Assembly: GCF_003443895.1 (NCBI RefSeq)
Contig: NZ_QQOA01000032.1
Span: 28,598-92,597 of the forward strand
Length of the DNA: 64,000 nucleotides
From: Paraburkholderia phosphatilytica
GTDB lineage: Bacteria; Pseudomonadota; Gammaproteobacteria; Burkholderiales; Burkholderiaceae
Direction of reading: 5' to 3'
In this document: positions 52,722 through 60,961 of the stretch, piece by piece
Layout: each line of letters starts with the position of its first letter
How positions within the stretch are numbered: the stretch's first letter is position 1
Made by a program: the position numbers and the translations under genes
Notes under the pieces: model-generated
Told to the model about the DNA's origin: nothing
What the model saw: only the letters and a program-made list of their open reading frames with translations
Database searches by the model: none

Positions 52722-53738
52722 TCAGTGATGTTGAGGAGGATTGTCGACGGTCAGCACCGGCGTCCACGTCACGTCGGTGATCTCGCTGAACTCGCGCCAC
52801 TCCTTGAACCACGTCTGACCGCCGTCCTCCGTGCGGAACAGATGGCCGTATTTCGAACCGGCGAACATCAGTTGCGGATCCGCCTCGTTGACACCCACGG
52901 CCCAGAACGCGGAGTTCGGAGTTTGCGTCAACGGCACTTCAGACCAGGACTCGCCGAGATCCGACGATTTCAGCACCTTGCTCGTGTGCCCGGGAGTGGA
53001 ATCCCCAATCACCAGGAACGCGTCATTGCTCTTCGGCCGGACACGGACCGTGCGCGCATAGCGCAGCGTCCATTCCTGCCTCGCGTGGAAACCCTTCCAC
53101 GTCTTTCCGTCGTCTTTCGAGACATAGATCGCATTGACGACCACGACGAGCAGCGTTTGCGGCGGCCCCGGAATGAACGTGACGCAATGGATATCGGAAT
53201 TGCCGACTCCGCCAGGCTGGCCGTCCAGACGCTCCCAGGTGTCGCCTGCATCCCGGCTGCGAAAAAGTCCGCCCTCCTCGATGCCGAACCACAGATGGCG
53301 TGAATTCGAAGGGTCGATCGCGCAGGTCAGCACACGCGGTTTGCTGACGCCGGCGCAATGCTCCGGAATTTCCGGAGGCAGCTTCGTCCAGCTCTCGCCG
53401 CCGTCCGTCGAACGGAAGAAGCCCGCACGCGAAGGCGCACCCGTGCCGCAGAGCATATGGTCCAGGTTGTTCGGGTCGAAACAGATGGACCAGACGGTCT
53501 GGCCATTCAGGATCGAATCGATCCGTTTCCAGTTCACGCCACCGTCGGTACTCCTGCAAAGGCCAACGTCGGCGCCGGCGAACACCACGAACGGGTCGAG
53601 CGGGTGCACCGCGAGACTGCGCACCACTCCGTCGAACTCGATATCCTGATCAAGATCGAGGCGCCTCCACGATTTCCCATTATCTGCACTGCGAAGTATG
53701 CCTTGACCAGCTGTCGCTACAAGAATGGTTTTCTTCAC
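52722..53738 (-). CDS. Cytoplasmic BNR/Asp-box seven-repeat beta-propeller
   Basis: 338 residues with seven Asp-box-like repeats spread along its length: RSADNGKSW, RSTDGGVNW, RSTDGGESW, RSRDAGDTW, VSKDDGKTW, KSSDLGESW and RTEDGGQTW. Seven repeats predict a seven-bladed propeller. There is no signal peptide (MKKTILVATAGQGIL starts the first blade), unlike secreted sialidases. The GTG at 53738 has GGGAG six bases upstream. It lies 13 bp after the SDR gene inside the operon. Its job is unknown; a lyase or lactonase activity, or a scaffold, can be imagined. Confidence 0.9.
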   Translation of the reverse strand: MKKTILVATAGQGILRSADNGKSWRRLDLDQDIEFDGVVRSLAVHPLDPFVVFAGADVGLCRSTDGGVNWKRIDSILNGQTVWSICFDPNNLDHMLCGTGAPSRAGFFRSTDGGESWTKLPPEIPEHCAGVSKPRVLTCAIDPSNSRHLWFGIEEGGLFRSRDAGDTWERLDGQPGGVGNSDIHCVTFIPGPPQTLLVVVVNAIYVSKDDGKTWKGFHARQEWTLRYARTVRVRPKSNDAFLVIGDSTPGHTSKVLKSSDLGESWSEVPLTQTPNSAFWAVGVNEADPQLMFAGSKYGHLFRTEDGGQTWFKEWREFSEITDVTWTPVLTVDNPPQHH

Positions 53739-53751
53739 TGACTACTCCCAG

Positions 53752-54555
53752 TTAGAGAAAGATGCCGCGCGTGATGCCGCCGTCTGCACCGAGCGATTCT
53801 CCCGTGATCGCACCCGCCTTCGGCGAGGTCATGAACGTGGCAATCCACGCCATTTCTTCCGGTTGAAGCACCCGGCGAATGGGTGTGACCTTGATGTAGT
53901 TCTGTTCCACCTGCTCCGCCGTCAGTCCCTGCTTCGCGGCTTCCTTTTCGTAGAGCTCGTGGATATGCGGCGTTTCGACGACACCCGGATGAATCGTATT
54001 GACGGTGATGTTGAACGGACCCAGTTGATCGGACAGCACCTTGGTCATATGCACGATCGCCACGTTGCGCATGCCCGAGAGCTGCTTGCTGCCGCGCCCG
54101 GTCAACCCGCCGATGTTCAGGATGCGGCCGTACTTCTGACTCTTCATGATCGGTGCAACGGCCTTCGCGCAGCGGAAATAGCCCACGACCTTGATGTCGA
54201 TGTCCTTGAGCAGACCGTCCGCGTCGGCATCTTCGAGCTCCGAGCGCACGAGACCGCCGGGATGCGCCGCGCCGTTGATCAGGATATCGATCCGCCCGAA
54301 CCGCTTCACCGCTTCATCGACACCCGCCTCGACCGACGCCGTGCTGGACGTATCGACCGAAATACAGGCGAGCTCGCCTGAAGCCGCGGGCAAGCGCGAA
54401 CGAATATCGGCGGCTGCCGCTTCGAGGTGCTGCATGCGTCGTGCGGCAAGCACGACGTTGACGCCCTCGCTGGCCAGTTGCTCGGCAATCGCTTTACCGA
54501 TGCCCATGCTGCCGCCGGTGATAAACGCCACCTGACCTCTCAGTCCCAAATCCAT
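53752..54555 (-). CDS. SDR-family protein without the catalytic Tyr-Lys pair
   Basis: 267 residues with the classical SDR length and cofactor motif FITGGSMGIGKAIAEQL. The INGAAHPGG strand and the C-terminal PEEMAWIATFMTS, then GESLGADGGITRG, are also typical. Where YxxxK is expected, the sequence reads SGMRNVAIVHMTK, so both Tyr and Lys are missing (Ser and Asn by alignment from the following helix). I infer either an unusual mechanism or a non-redox role. It lies 15 bp after the ALDH stop, within the operon. Confidence 0.88.
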   Translation of the reverse strand: MDLGLRGQVAFITGGSMGIGKAIAEQLASEGVNVVLAARRMQHLEAAAADIRSRLPAASGELACISVDTSSTASVEAGVDEAVKRFGRIDILINGAAHPGGLVRSELEDADADGLLKDIDIKVVGYFRCAKAVAPIMKSQKYGRILNIGGLTGRGSKQLSGMRNVAIVHMTKVLSDQLGPFNITVNTIHPGVVETPHIHELYEKEAAKQGLTAEQVEQNYIKVTPIRRVLQPEEMAWIATFMTSPKAGAITGESLGADGGITRGIFL

Positions 54556-54570
54556 TTTTATGCTCCGTAC

Positions 54571-56085
54571 TCAATCCAGATTGACCCAAACACTCTTTGT
54601 TTCCAGATAGTTTTCCAGGCCTTTGCGGCCAAGCTCGCGTCCCCAGCCCGATTCCTTGAAACCGCCGAACGGCGACGCCGGATCCGTCACGTTGTAGCAG
54701 TTCACCCAGACGGTGCCCGCCTTCAGTCGCGCGGCAATCCGATGCGCGTCTTTCACGTCGCGAGTCCATACGCCCGCGGCGAGGCCAAACGGGGAATCGT
54801 TGGCGCGGCTCACCAGGTCGTCGATATCGTTCCAAGGCATCGCGGTCAACACGGGACCGAAGATCTCCTCCTTGACGACACGCGCGCTATCGCCGGCGTC
54901 GACGAAGACGGTGGGTTCGAAGAAATACCCGTCGGGCCTGTCTTGCGGACGGGCGCCACCCGTGACGGTCGTGCCGCCTTCGCTGCGGCCGATCTCCACG
55001 TAGTCGCTCACACGCTGATGCTGAAGCGACGAGACGAGCGGCCCCATCTGCGTGCCGGCTTCGAGCCCCGGTCCAATCCTGATGGATTGGGCTTTGGCAG
55101 CAACGTCCGCGATCACGCGATCGAAGTGCTTCTTGTGGATGTAGAGCCGCGAGCCCGCGGTGCAGACCTGCCCCTGGTTATAGAAGATCGCGGTTGCGGC
55201 GGCGTCGGCGACGTCCGCCGGATCGGCATCCGGCAGGATGATGTTGGGCGACTTCCCACCCAGTTCGAGCGTGACCCGCTTGAGCGAATCGGCGCATTTC
55301 CTCGCGATCTGCTTGCCCACCTGGGTCGAGCCGGTGAAGGCGATCTTGTCGACGCCCGGGTGATCCACGAGCGCGGCGCCCGCTGTCGCGCCACGCCCCG
55401 TCAGCACGTTCACGATACCGGCGGGAAAGCCCGCCTCGGCGATCAGCTCGGCTAGTCTCAGCGCAGTGAGCGGCGTCTGCTCGGCGGGTTTCAGGATGCA
55501 GCCGCACCCGGCCGCCAGTGCGGGGGCCAGCTTCCACGCAGCCATCGACAACGGGAAATTCCACGGCACGATGAGCCCGCAGACGCCGACAGGCTCGCTG
55601 CGCGTGTAGTTCAGGAACTGCCGCCCTCCGCTCGGCGACACAGGGATCGTGGCGCCTTCGAGCTTGCTCGGCCAGCCCGCGAAGTAGCGGAACAGCTTCG
55701 CGGTACCGGGGACGTCGCCGTTCAGCGCGGCGGAAAGCGGCTTGCCGTTATCGAGCGACTCCAGTTCCGCGAGCTCCTGCGCATTGGATTCGATCAGGTC
55801 TGCCAGGCGATTGAGCAAGCGTCCACGATCGACCGGCGTCATCCTTTTCCAGGCGGAAGACTCGAACGCCGCACGCGCGGCGCGGACCGCCGCATCGACG
55901 TCCACCGGCCCCGCATCGGCGACGCTCGTAATAACCGTGCCGCTCGACGGATCGAACGTTTCGAACGTTGCGCCCTCGGCGGGGTCACGCCACACACCAT
56001 CGATAAAAAGTCGGTGCCGGCGCAACGCGAAGCGGCGCGCCGCTTCGCCGACAAGATTGCTCCAGTGGTTCTCGCTAGTCGACAT
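54571..56085 (-). CDS. NAD(P)-dependent aldehyde dehydrogenase
   Basis: 504 residues, betaine/phenylacetaldehyde-type ALDH. The cofactor segment VPWNFPLSMAAWKLAPALAA, FTGSTQVGKQIARKCA, the glutamate in VTLELGGKSPNIILPDAD and the catalytic cysteine in NQGQVCTAGSRLYIHKK are all intact. It would oxidise the aldehyde made by the TPP-dependent decarboxylase encoded 36 bp upstream. Specificity is unknown; aromatic aldehyde fits the hydroxylase further down the operon. The ATG at 56085 is the only good start. Confidence 0.92.
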   Translation of the reverse strand: MSTSENHWSNLVGEAARRFALRRHRLFIDGVWRDPAEGATFETFDPSSGTVITSVADAGPVDVDAAVRAARAAFESSAWKRMTPVDRGRLLNRLADLIESNAQELAELESLDNGKPLSAALNGDVPGTAKLFRYFAGWPSKLEGATIPVSPSGGRQFLNYTRSEPVGVCGLIVPWNFPLSMAAWKLAPALAAGCGCILKPAEQTPLTALRLAELIAEAGFPAGIVNVLTGRGATAGAALVDHPGVDKIAFTGSTQVGKQIARKCADSLKRVTLELGGKSPNIILPDADPADVADAAATAIFYNQGQVCTAGSRLYIHKKHFDRVIADVAAKAQSIRIGPGLEAGTQMGPLVSSLQHQRVSDYVEIGRSEGGTTVTGGARPQDRPDGYFFEPTVFVDAGDSARVVKEEIFGPVLTAMPWNDIDDLVSRANDSPFGLAAGVWTRDVKDAHRIAARLKAGTVWVNCYNVTDPASPFGGFKESGWGRELGRKGLENYLETKSVWVNLD

Positions 56086-56121
56086 GTCGATATACCGAAT
56101 CAGTGTGCTCGTGGGCAGCGC

Positions 56122-57720
56122 TCACGCGAGCGCCATTTCGATCAGGAACGGACCGCTCGCGTGGCCGATTGCTTCGCCAAGTGCAGCCTCCAGTTCGCGG
56201 GTGGTTGCGGCGCGCACGGCAGGTACGCCGTATCCGGCTGCAAGCCCTGCCCAATCGAACGCGGGGTCGTCGAGTTCCGTGAGCGCGCGCGCTTGCGGGC
56301 CGAACCCGGTGCTTCCCGCTCGACGCAACTCCGTTTGCAGAATCCCGTAGCGGCGATTCGAGGTGATCAGGATGACGACGGGCAAACGCTCGCGCGCCAT
56401 CGTCCACAATGACTGGATCGTGTACTGCGCGCTGCCGTCGGATTGCAGCGCGAACACGCGGCGTTGCGGGCACGCGATCGCGGCGCCGAGCGCCACGGGC
56501 AATCCTTGCCCGATCGCGCCGCCCGTGTTCGTGAGGATCGTGTGGCGCGCCGCGGCTGCGGACGCCGTCACGAAGGGGTAACCGCACGTCCCGCCCTCGA
56601 CCGATACGATGGCCTTGTCGGGCAGCTCGTTCGACAGCACCTTGCCGACGAGAACCGGGTCGAGCGCGCTATCGGGAATCGCATATTGCCGGGTTGGCAC
56701 ACCGGCATCGGACGCATGCTCGCCGACCGCCTGCGCCAATCGCTCGAGTGCGCCCTCGCCGCTCTCCGCGACGTCGGCCAGCGTCAACAATCTGCGCTCG
56801 TCGACGAGCAGGCTCGGCAAACCCTCGTAGCCGAAATACGCAACCGGCGCGATCGTTTCCACCAGGACGACCAGGTCCGCTGCTTCGAGCTGCTCGATCG
56901 CCTTCTCAGGGAAGTACGGCAGACGGTCGATGTCCGGCAGGCCGCCGCCGCGCTCGGTTCGCGCGGGAAAGGTTTCGCTGAAAAAACGCGCCGAGGTGCC
57001 GGCCCCGATCCGGCTGGCCGCCTGCTGCCCGCGTTCAGACAGCGCGCCGCCGCCAAGCAGGAACACCACGTTCTTGCCCGCTTTCAGCGCTTCTTCGACG
57101 GCCTCGACGCGAGCTTCCTGGAAGCTGCGCGCGTTCGGGAGCGGCGCCGGCTCGTCCGCGTGGTTCGTCGCCGGCTGCTGCTGGAAGTCGACCGGAAAAA
57201 CGAGGGTGGAGATGCCGCCCGGCGCCTTCAGCGAAGCCTGGAACGCGTCGAGCGTATCGCGCCCGATGTCCGCCGTGCCCGCGACGGTTCGCACCCAGCC
57301 GCTAACGGGCCTGGCCAGCGAGTGAATATCGGAAGTCAGCGGCGCGTCGTACTTGAGGTGCCAGCTGGCGTGATCGCCGACGATGTTCACGATCGGCGTG
57401 CGCGCGCGCCTGGCGTTGTGCAGGTTGGCAATGCCGTTCGCGAAGCCGGGCCCGAGATGCAGCAGCGTCAGCGCGGGCTTGCCGGTCATGCGGCCATAGC
57501 CGTCGGCAGCGCCCGTGCACACCCCTTCGAACAGGCCGAGCACGGCCCGGATGCCGGGCACGGCGTCCAGCGCGGCAACCAGCGGCATCTCGGTCGTGCC
57601 GGGGTTCGCGAAACAGACTTCTGCGCCTGCGGCGCTCGCCGCCAGAAGCATGCGTTCGGCACCCGTCGTTTCAACGCGGGCAGACTCGGATCGCACGTGA
57701 GTCGGATTGTTCATTTGCAT
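56122..57720 (-). CDS. TPP-dependent 2-oxo-acid decarboxylase (acetolactate synthase/MdlC superfamily)
   Basis: 532 residues in three domains. The activating glutamate is in CFANPGTTEMPLVAALDAV near residue 42. The TPP-Mg segment reads VFALQSDGSAQYTIQSLWTM, with SDG in place of the usual GDG and SNRRYGIL downstream. GGAIGQGLPVALGAAIACP is also typical. Relatives include benzoylformate decarboxylase and acetolactate-synthase-like enzymes; the gene after it encodes an ALDH, which favours decarboxylation of a 2-oxo acid to an aldehyde. The ATG at 57720 puts the operator-promoter 58-86 bp upstream. It is first in the ten-gene run and faces IclR. Confidence 0.88.
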   Translation of the reverse strand: MQMNNPTHVRSESARVETTGAERMLLAASAAGAEVCFANPGTTEMPLVAALDAVPGIRAVLGLFEGVCTGAADGYGRMTGKPALTLLHLGPGFANGIANLHNARRARTPIVNIVGDHASWHLKYDAPLTSDIHSLARPVSGWVRTVAGTADIGRDTLDAFQASLKAPGGISTLVFPVDFQQQPATNHADEPAPLPNARSFQEARVEAVEEALKAGKNVVFLLGGGALSERGQQAASRIGAGTSARFFSETFPARTERGGGLPDIDRLPYFPEKAIEQLEAADLVVLVETIAPVAYFGYEGLPSLLVDERRLLTLADVAESGEGALERLAQAVGEHASDAGVPTRQYAIPDSALDPVLVGKVLSNELPDKAIVSVEGGTCGYPFVTASAAAARHTILTNTGGAIGQGLPVALGAAIACPQRRVFALQSDGSAQYTIQSLWTMARERLPVVILITSNRRYGILQTELRRAGSTGFGPQARALTELDDPAFDWAGLAAGYGVPAVRAATTRELEAALGEAIGHASGPFLIEMALA

Positions 57721-57777
57721 CGGTTCGTCCAGATTTGAGGCAGCACGGCGCGCTACCGCGCCGCATCTGATGAAGTC

Positions 57778-57806
57778 ATGTTGATCCCGTATTTGGGGAT
57801 TGTCAA
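57778..57806 (-). promoter_or_regulatory. Promoter with IclR-type operator in its spacer, TPP-enzyme operon
   Basis: On the minus strand TTGACA (57801-57806) and CAACAT (57778-57783) are 17 bp apart. The spacer is filled by the 19-bp dyad GATCC-N9-GGATT (57783-57801). A protein bound here would sit between -35 and -10. Confidence 0.6.
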
Positions 57807-57845
57807 TCACACGAACGGAAAATTAATGGTAAACGATGAATCGCA

Positions 57846-57864
57846 AATCCCTAAAAACAGGATT
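57846..57864. promoter_or_regulatory. Second IclR-type operator, AATCC-N9-GGATT
   Basis: AATCC-CTAAAAACA-GGATT lies 63 bp (centre to centre) from the first copy, about six helical turns, in the TPP-enzyme/IclR divergent gap. It could allow looping or control of iclR itself. The rest of the 425-bp gap (57865-58145) shows no gene. Confidence 0.6.
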
Positions 57865-58145
57865 TTCATGCTTAAACTGAGATGACCGAGCCGCACCGGA
57901 AAGCCGCCGCCGACACCCGGCGCCGCCAGCCGGGCGAGCATCGGCCAAGGCCGGCTCATGACCTCGCAGGCGCGCCGGGTCTTTCCCGGACAGCGGCAAC
58001 GAGGCATCATCCGGGGCTGAACGTCGCGTATCCCGATAGGCGGGACTGGGTCGACAGACCGCTTGCGACGACCCAAGCCCAGCCGTGCGCAAATCCGCGC
58101 CCGGTCGTTGACCAACCTGCATAGAGAAGAGCGATAGAAAACGCT

Positions 58146-58907
58146 ATGTCGAGTCTCACCCGGATGTTGTCGATCCTTGACCTGTTCTCCTCCACCGCGA
58201 TGTCGATGACGGCGGAATCCATCGCCGAGGGGATGGGCTTCACGCGCACCACCTGCTATCGATATGTGAAGGAGCTGACGGAAGCCGGACTGTTGAACAA
58301 CGCGAACGGCCTGTACTCGCTCGGCGCGAGAATCATCAATCTCGATCGCAAGATGCGTGAATCGGACCCGCTCCTGCAGGCGGGCATTCCGGAGTTGCAG
58401 AAGCTCGTGAGGAGCACTGGCGGCGAGGGGCTGATCTCGACGATGTATGACGAGCAGATCATCAACGTTCATCACGAGAGCGGGGCCGAACAGCTCAATC
58501 TCGGGTTCAGCCGTGGACAGGTGATGCCCCTGATGAAGGGCGCCTCGTCGAAAGTCATCATTGCGACCATGAGCCGGGCCCGTCTCAAGCGTCTGTTCGA
58601 TCGGCATCTGCTGGCGGGGGACCCGGCGCTGACCGACGACTGGCCCACGTTGTGGCGGTATTGCCAGCAAATCATCCAGCAGGGGTATTGGGTCTCGCAC
58701 GAAGAGCTTCATGCGGGCCATGTCGGCATCTCCGCGCCCATTCCGTCCGGCGAAAACGGCGAAGCCGTGTCGAGCGTGACGCTGGTCTTCACGCGGGAAC
58801 ACTACGCGCTGTTCAACGAATCGGCGTTGGGCGGTGCGATATCCGCCGCGGCCACGCTGATCGGCCAGAAGGCCTTCCCTGCCGCTCCGGTTTCCTCGGA
58901 CAACTGA
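58146..58907 (+). CDS. IclR-family transcriptional regulator
   Basis: 253 residues. The N-terminal winged helix (MLSILDLFSSTAMSMTAESI, then AEGMGFTRTTCYRYVKELTE) and the effector domain (VMPLMKGASSKVIIATMSRA, then HVGISAPIPSGENGEAVSSV) match IclR proteins of aromatic and acid catabolism. It is divergent from the ten-gene operon, with two copies of a 19-bp dyad in the gap and a third before the MFS gene at 63267, so it is the natural regulator of the island. Whether it activates or represses is not readable, though the site in the -35/-10 spacer suggests repression. Confidence 0.93.
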   Translation: MSSLTRMLSILDLFSSTAMSMTAESIAEGMGFTRTTCYRYVKELTEAGLLNNANGLYSLGARIINLDRKMRESDPLLQAGIPELQKLVRSTGGEGLISTMYDEQIINVHHESGAEQLNLGFSRGQVMPLMKGASSKVIIATMSRARLKRLFDRHLLAGDPALTDDWPTLWRYCQQIIQQGYWVSHEELHAGHVGISAPIPSGENGEAVSSVTLVFTREHYALFNESALGGAISAAATLIGQKAFPAAPVSSDN

Positions 58908-58989
58908 TCATCGCAGCGGTGCCGCATGCCGCCGCTGGCGGAGCCGGGAATAGCGTGCCGTCCGGCACGCGCTTTCCCTGAGCACCGCG

Positions 58990-59382
58990 TCACCAGAGGA
59001 TGCAGGTCTCGAACGCGGCACCGCGCGCGAAGAGGCGCTGCTCGCAAAACACGGATTCGGCGGCATTCACCTGCATCAGCGCAACATAACGGCTGCTGCC
59101 GTCGCGCCCCACGATCGCGAAGACGCTGCCGTCGAAGCCGTTCGAGAATCGCGCGTCGCCGTCCATGATGTCCGCTTCGTCGTGCAGGCCGCGCAGCCGC
59201 GCGTTCTCCACGACGTTCCATACCTGCGGGAGCCGCAAGGCGATATCGAGCACGTCCTCGGACAGGGAAATGATTGCGGCATGCGCACCGGCGCAGCGGC
59301 CGAACCAGTCCGCCTCGCCAGTGGGTTCGACCCGCACGGCAGCGACGGCATATAACAGCATCGGGGTGGTTTCGACAGACAT
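58990..59382 (-). CDS. Unrecognised 130-residue protein of the catabolic island
   Basis: The ATG at 59382 lies 13 bp after the APC-permease stop, implying co-transcription. Segments such as LLYAVAAVRVEPTGEADWFG, ISLSEDVLDIALRLPQVWNV and RGAAFETCILW show a soluble mixed alpha/beta protein with no signal peptide. I recognise no family. Codon use is like its neighbours. It is convergent with iclR, 82 bp away. Confidence 0.65.
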   Translation of the reverse strand: MSVETTPMLLYAVAAVRVEPTGEADWFGRCAGAHAAIISLSEDVLDIALRLPQVWNVVENARLRGLHDEADIMDGDARFSNGFDGSVFAIVGRDGSSRYVALMQVNAAESVFCEQRLFARGAAFETCILW

Positions 59383-59395
59383 TGGCCGCCCGCGA

Positions 59396-60835
59396 TCATT
59401 GAACCGCACGCCCGAGATCACGGTAGTGCTCCGGATTTCTTCGTCGCAGACGCAACGCGGCGCAGACGCCTGATGCGCCGATCGCAAGCACCAGATACGG
59501 AAACAGAGCGACGAGCCTGGAGTCCGAACCGCTCAGGACGGAAAGGTTGCGAATGACGAGCACGAGGCACGCTCCAAGCGCGATCACGCTGATCAGCGGG
59601 GCGATCAGGCGATGCACGATGCCGGCATCGCGATGATCGCGAGCGAAGAATGCAATGACCGATCCCGCCACGAGTATCTGCACGACGATGATGCCGATCG
59701 TCGCCAGGGCGCTCATCCACGAGAAGACGATCGCGAACGGATCCAGGCGCAGCGCCGCCGAGCCCGCAACTGCGGTCAGTGCGATGAACGTCTGCACTTT
59801 GCCGGCGACGTCGGGGCAGTGATAGACCGGGCACGTATGGCCGAACTTCCGCCACAACACCCGTTCACGCCCCATCGCATAGAAATAGCGCGTGATGGTG
59901 TTGTGGAATGACAGGATCGCGGCGAAGAGGCTCGTCACGAGCAGGACGTTCATCGCGTCGGTGGCGACCTTGCCGAGCAGATGTTCGCTCACGGCAAACC
60001 ACAGGTTGGCCGGATCCTTGTTGGCCTGCGCGACGATCTGGTTCTCTCCCCACGCTTCGACGATCGCCCAGGAGGAGAACGCGTAGAACGCCATGATCAG
60101 CAACACGGCCAGATAGGTGGCGCGCGGAATCGTGCGCTTCGGGTCGCGGGCCTCCTCCGAGAAGATGGCCGTTGCCTCGAAGCCCATATACGACCCGAGG
60201 ACGAACACGAGCGCGGTTCCCAGTCCAGGGCTGAATACCGCGGCGGGACTGAAGGGCCTCGCGCTGAAACCGCCAGGCCCACCGCCTTTCGCGACGATCG
60301 CGAGATCGAGCACCATCACGATGGCGATTTCGCAAATCATCAGTATGCCGAGCAGCCGCCCACTGAATTCGATATGCCGCGCGCCGCAGAAGTGCACGAC
60401 GGCGATGCAGGCCAGCGCGAACACCCACCATGGAATATCGATCCCGTAATGCTGCAGGATGCCGTTGTTGAGAAAGAAGCCGAACATGCTGTAGATCGCG
60501 ATCTGCACCGCGTTATAGGCGACGATCGCGATAAAGGCACCGCCCACGCCGGGCGGCCGGCCAAGGCCGTTGGCGATATACGCGTAAAACGCCCCGGCGT
60601 TCGAGATATGACGGCTCATCGCCGCGTAGCCGATACTGAAAATCAGATACATCACGCCCGCCAGCACAAAGGCTCCAGGCACCCCGGCGCCGTTGCCCAG
60701 CGAAAACGCCGCCGGTGTCGCACCCACCATGGCGGTGAGCGGGGCGGCAGCGGCGACGACGAAAAAGACGATCTGGGGCAGGCCGACAGCGTCCTTGCTA
60801 AGCCCCTCGCTGGGCCGGCTTGAAAGTTCGTTCAT
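59396..60835 (-). CDS. APC-family amino-acid/amine permease
   Basis: 479 residues with about 12 hydrophobic segments. The first helix holds VFFVVAAAAPLTAMVGATPA, with GAFYAYIANGLGRPPGVGGA and LGSYMGFEATAIFSEEARDP, the APC core pattern for amino acids, GABA or amines. The ATG at 60835 follows AGGACT. An EutR-like AraC gene lies 126 bp upstream and the hypothetical 13 bp downstream. Import of the amine or amino-acid precursor of the 2-oxo acid is a reasonable guess. Confidence 0.9.
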   Translation of the reverse strand: MNELSSRPSEGLSKDAVGLPQIVFFVVAAAAPLTAMVGATPAAFSLGNGAGVPGAFVLAGVMYLIFSIGYAAMSRHISNAGAFYAYIANGLGRPPGVGGAFIAIVAYNAVQIAIYSMFGFFLNNGILQHYGIDIPWWVFALACIAVVHFCGARHIEFSGRLLGILMICEIAIVMVLDLAIVAKGGGPGGFSARPFSPAAVFSPGLGTALVFVLGSYMGFEATAIFSEEARDPKRTIPRATYLAVLLIMAFYAFSSWAIVEAWGENQIVAQANKDPANLWFAVSEHLLGKVATDAMNVLLVTSLFAAILSFHNTITRYFYAMGRERVLWRKFGHTCPVYHCPDVAGKVQTFIALTAVAGSAALRLDPFAIVFSWMSALATIGIIVVQILVAGSVIAFFARDHRDAGIVHRLIAPLISVIALGACLVLVIRNLSVLSGSDSRLVALFPYLVLAIGASGVCAALRLRRRNPEHYRDLGRAVQ

Positions 60836-60961
60836 GGGTAGTCCTGAAAACGGGAGTCCGGTCACTGTACGGCGCCGCAATCCGCCGCCTTGTCCGCTAT
60901 TGGCAATCCGTGCTCATCGGGCGAGCCAGGAGTTACCCGAGCGCCCCGTGCAGGATGCGCT

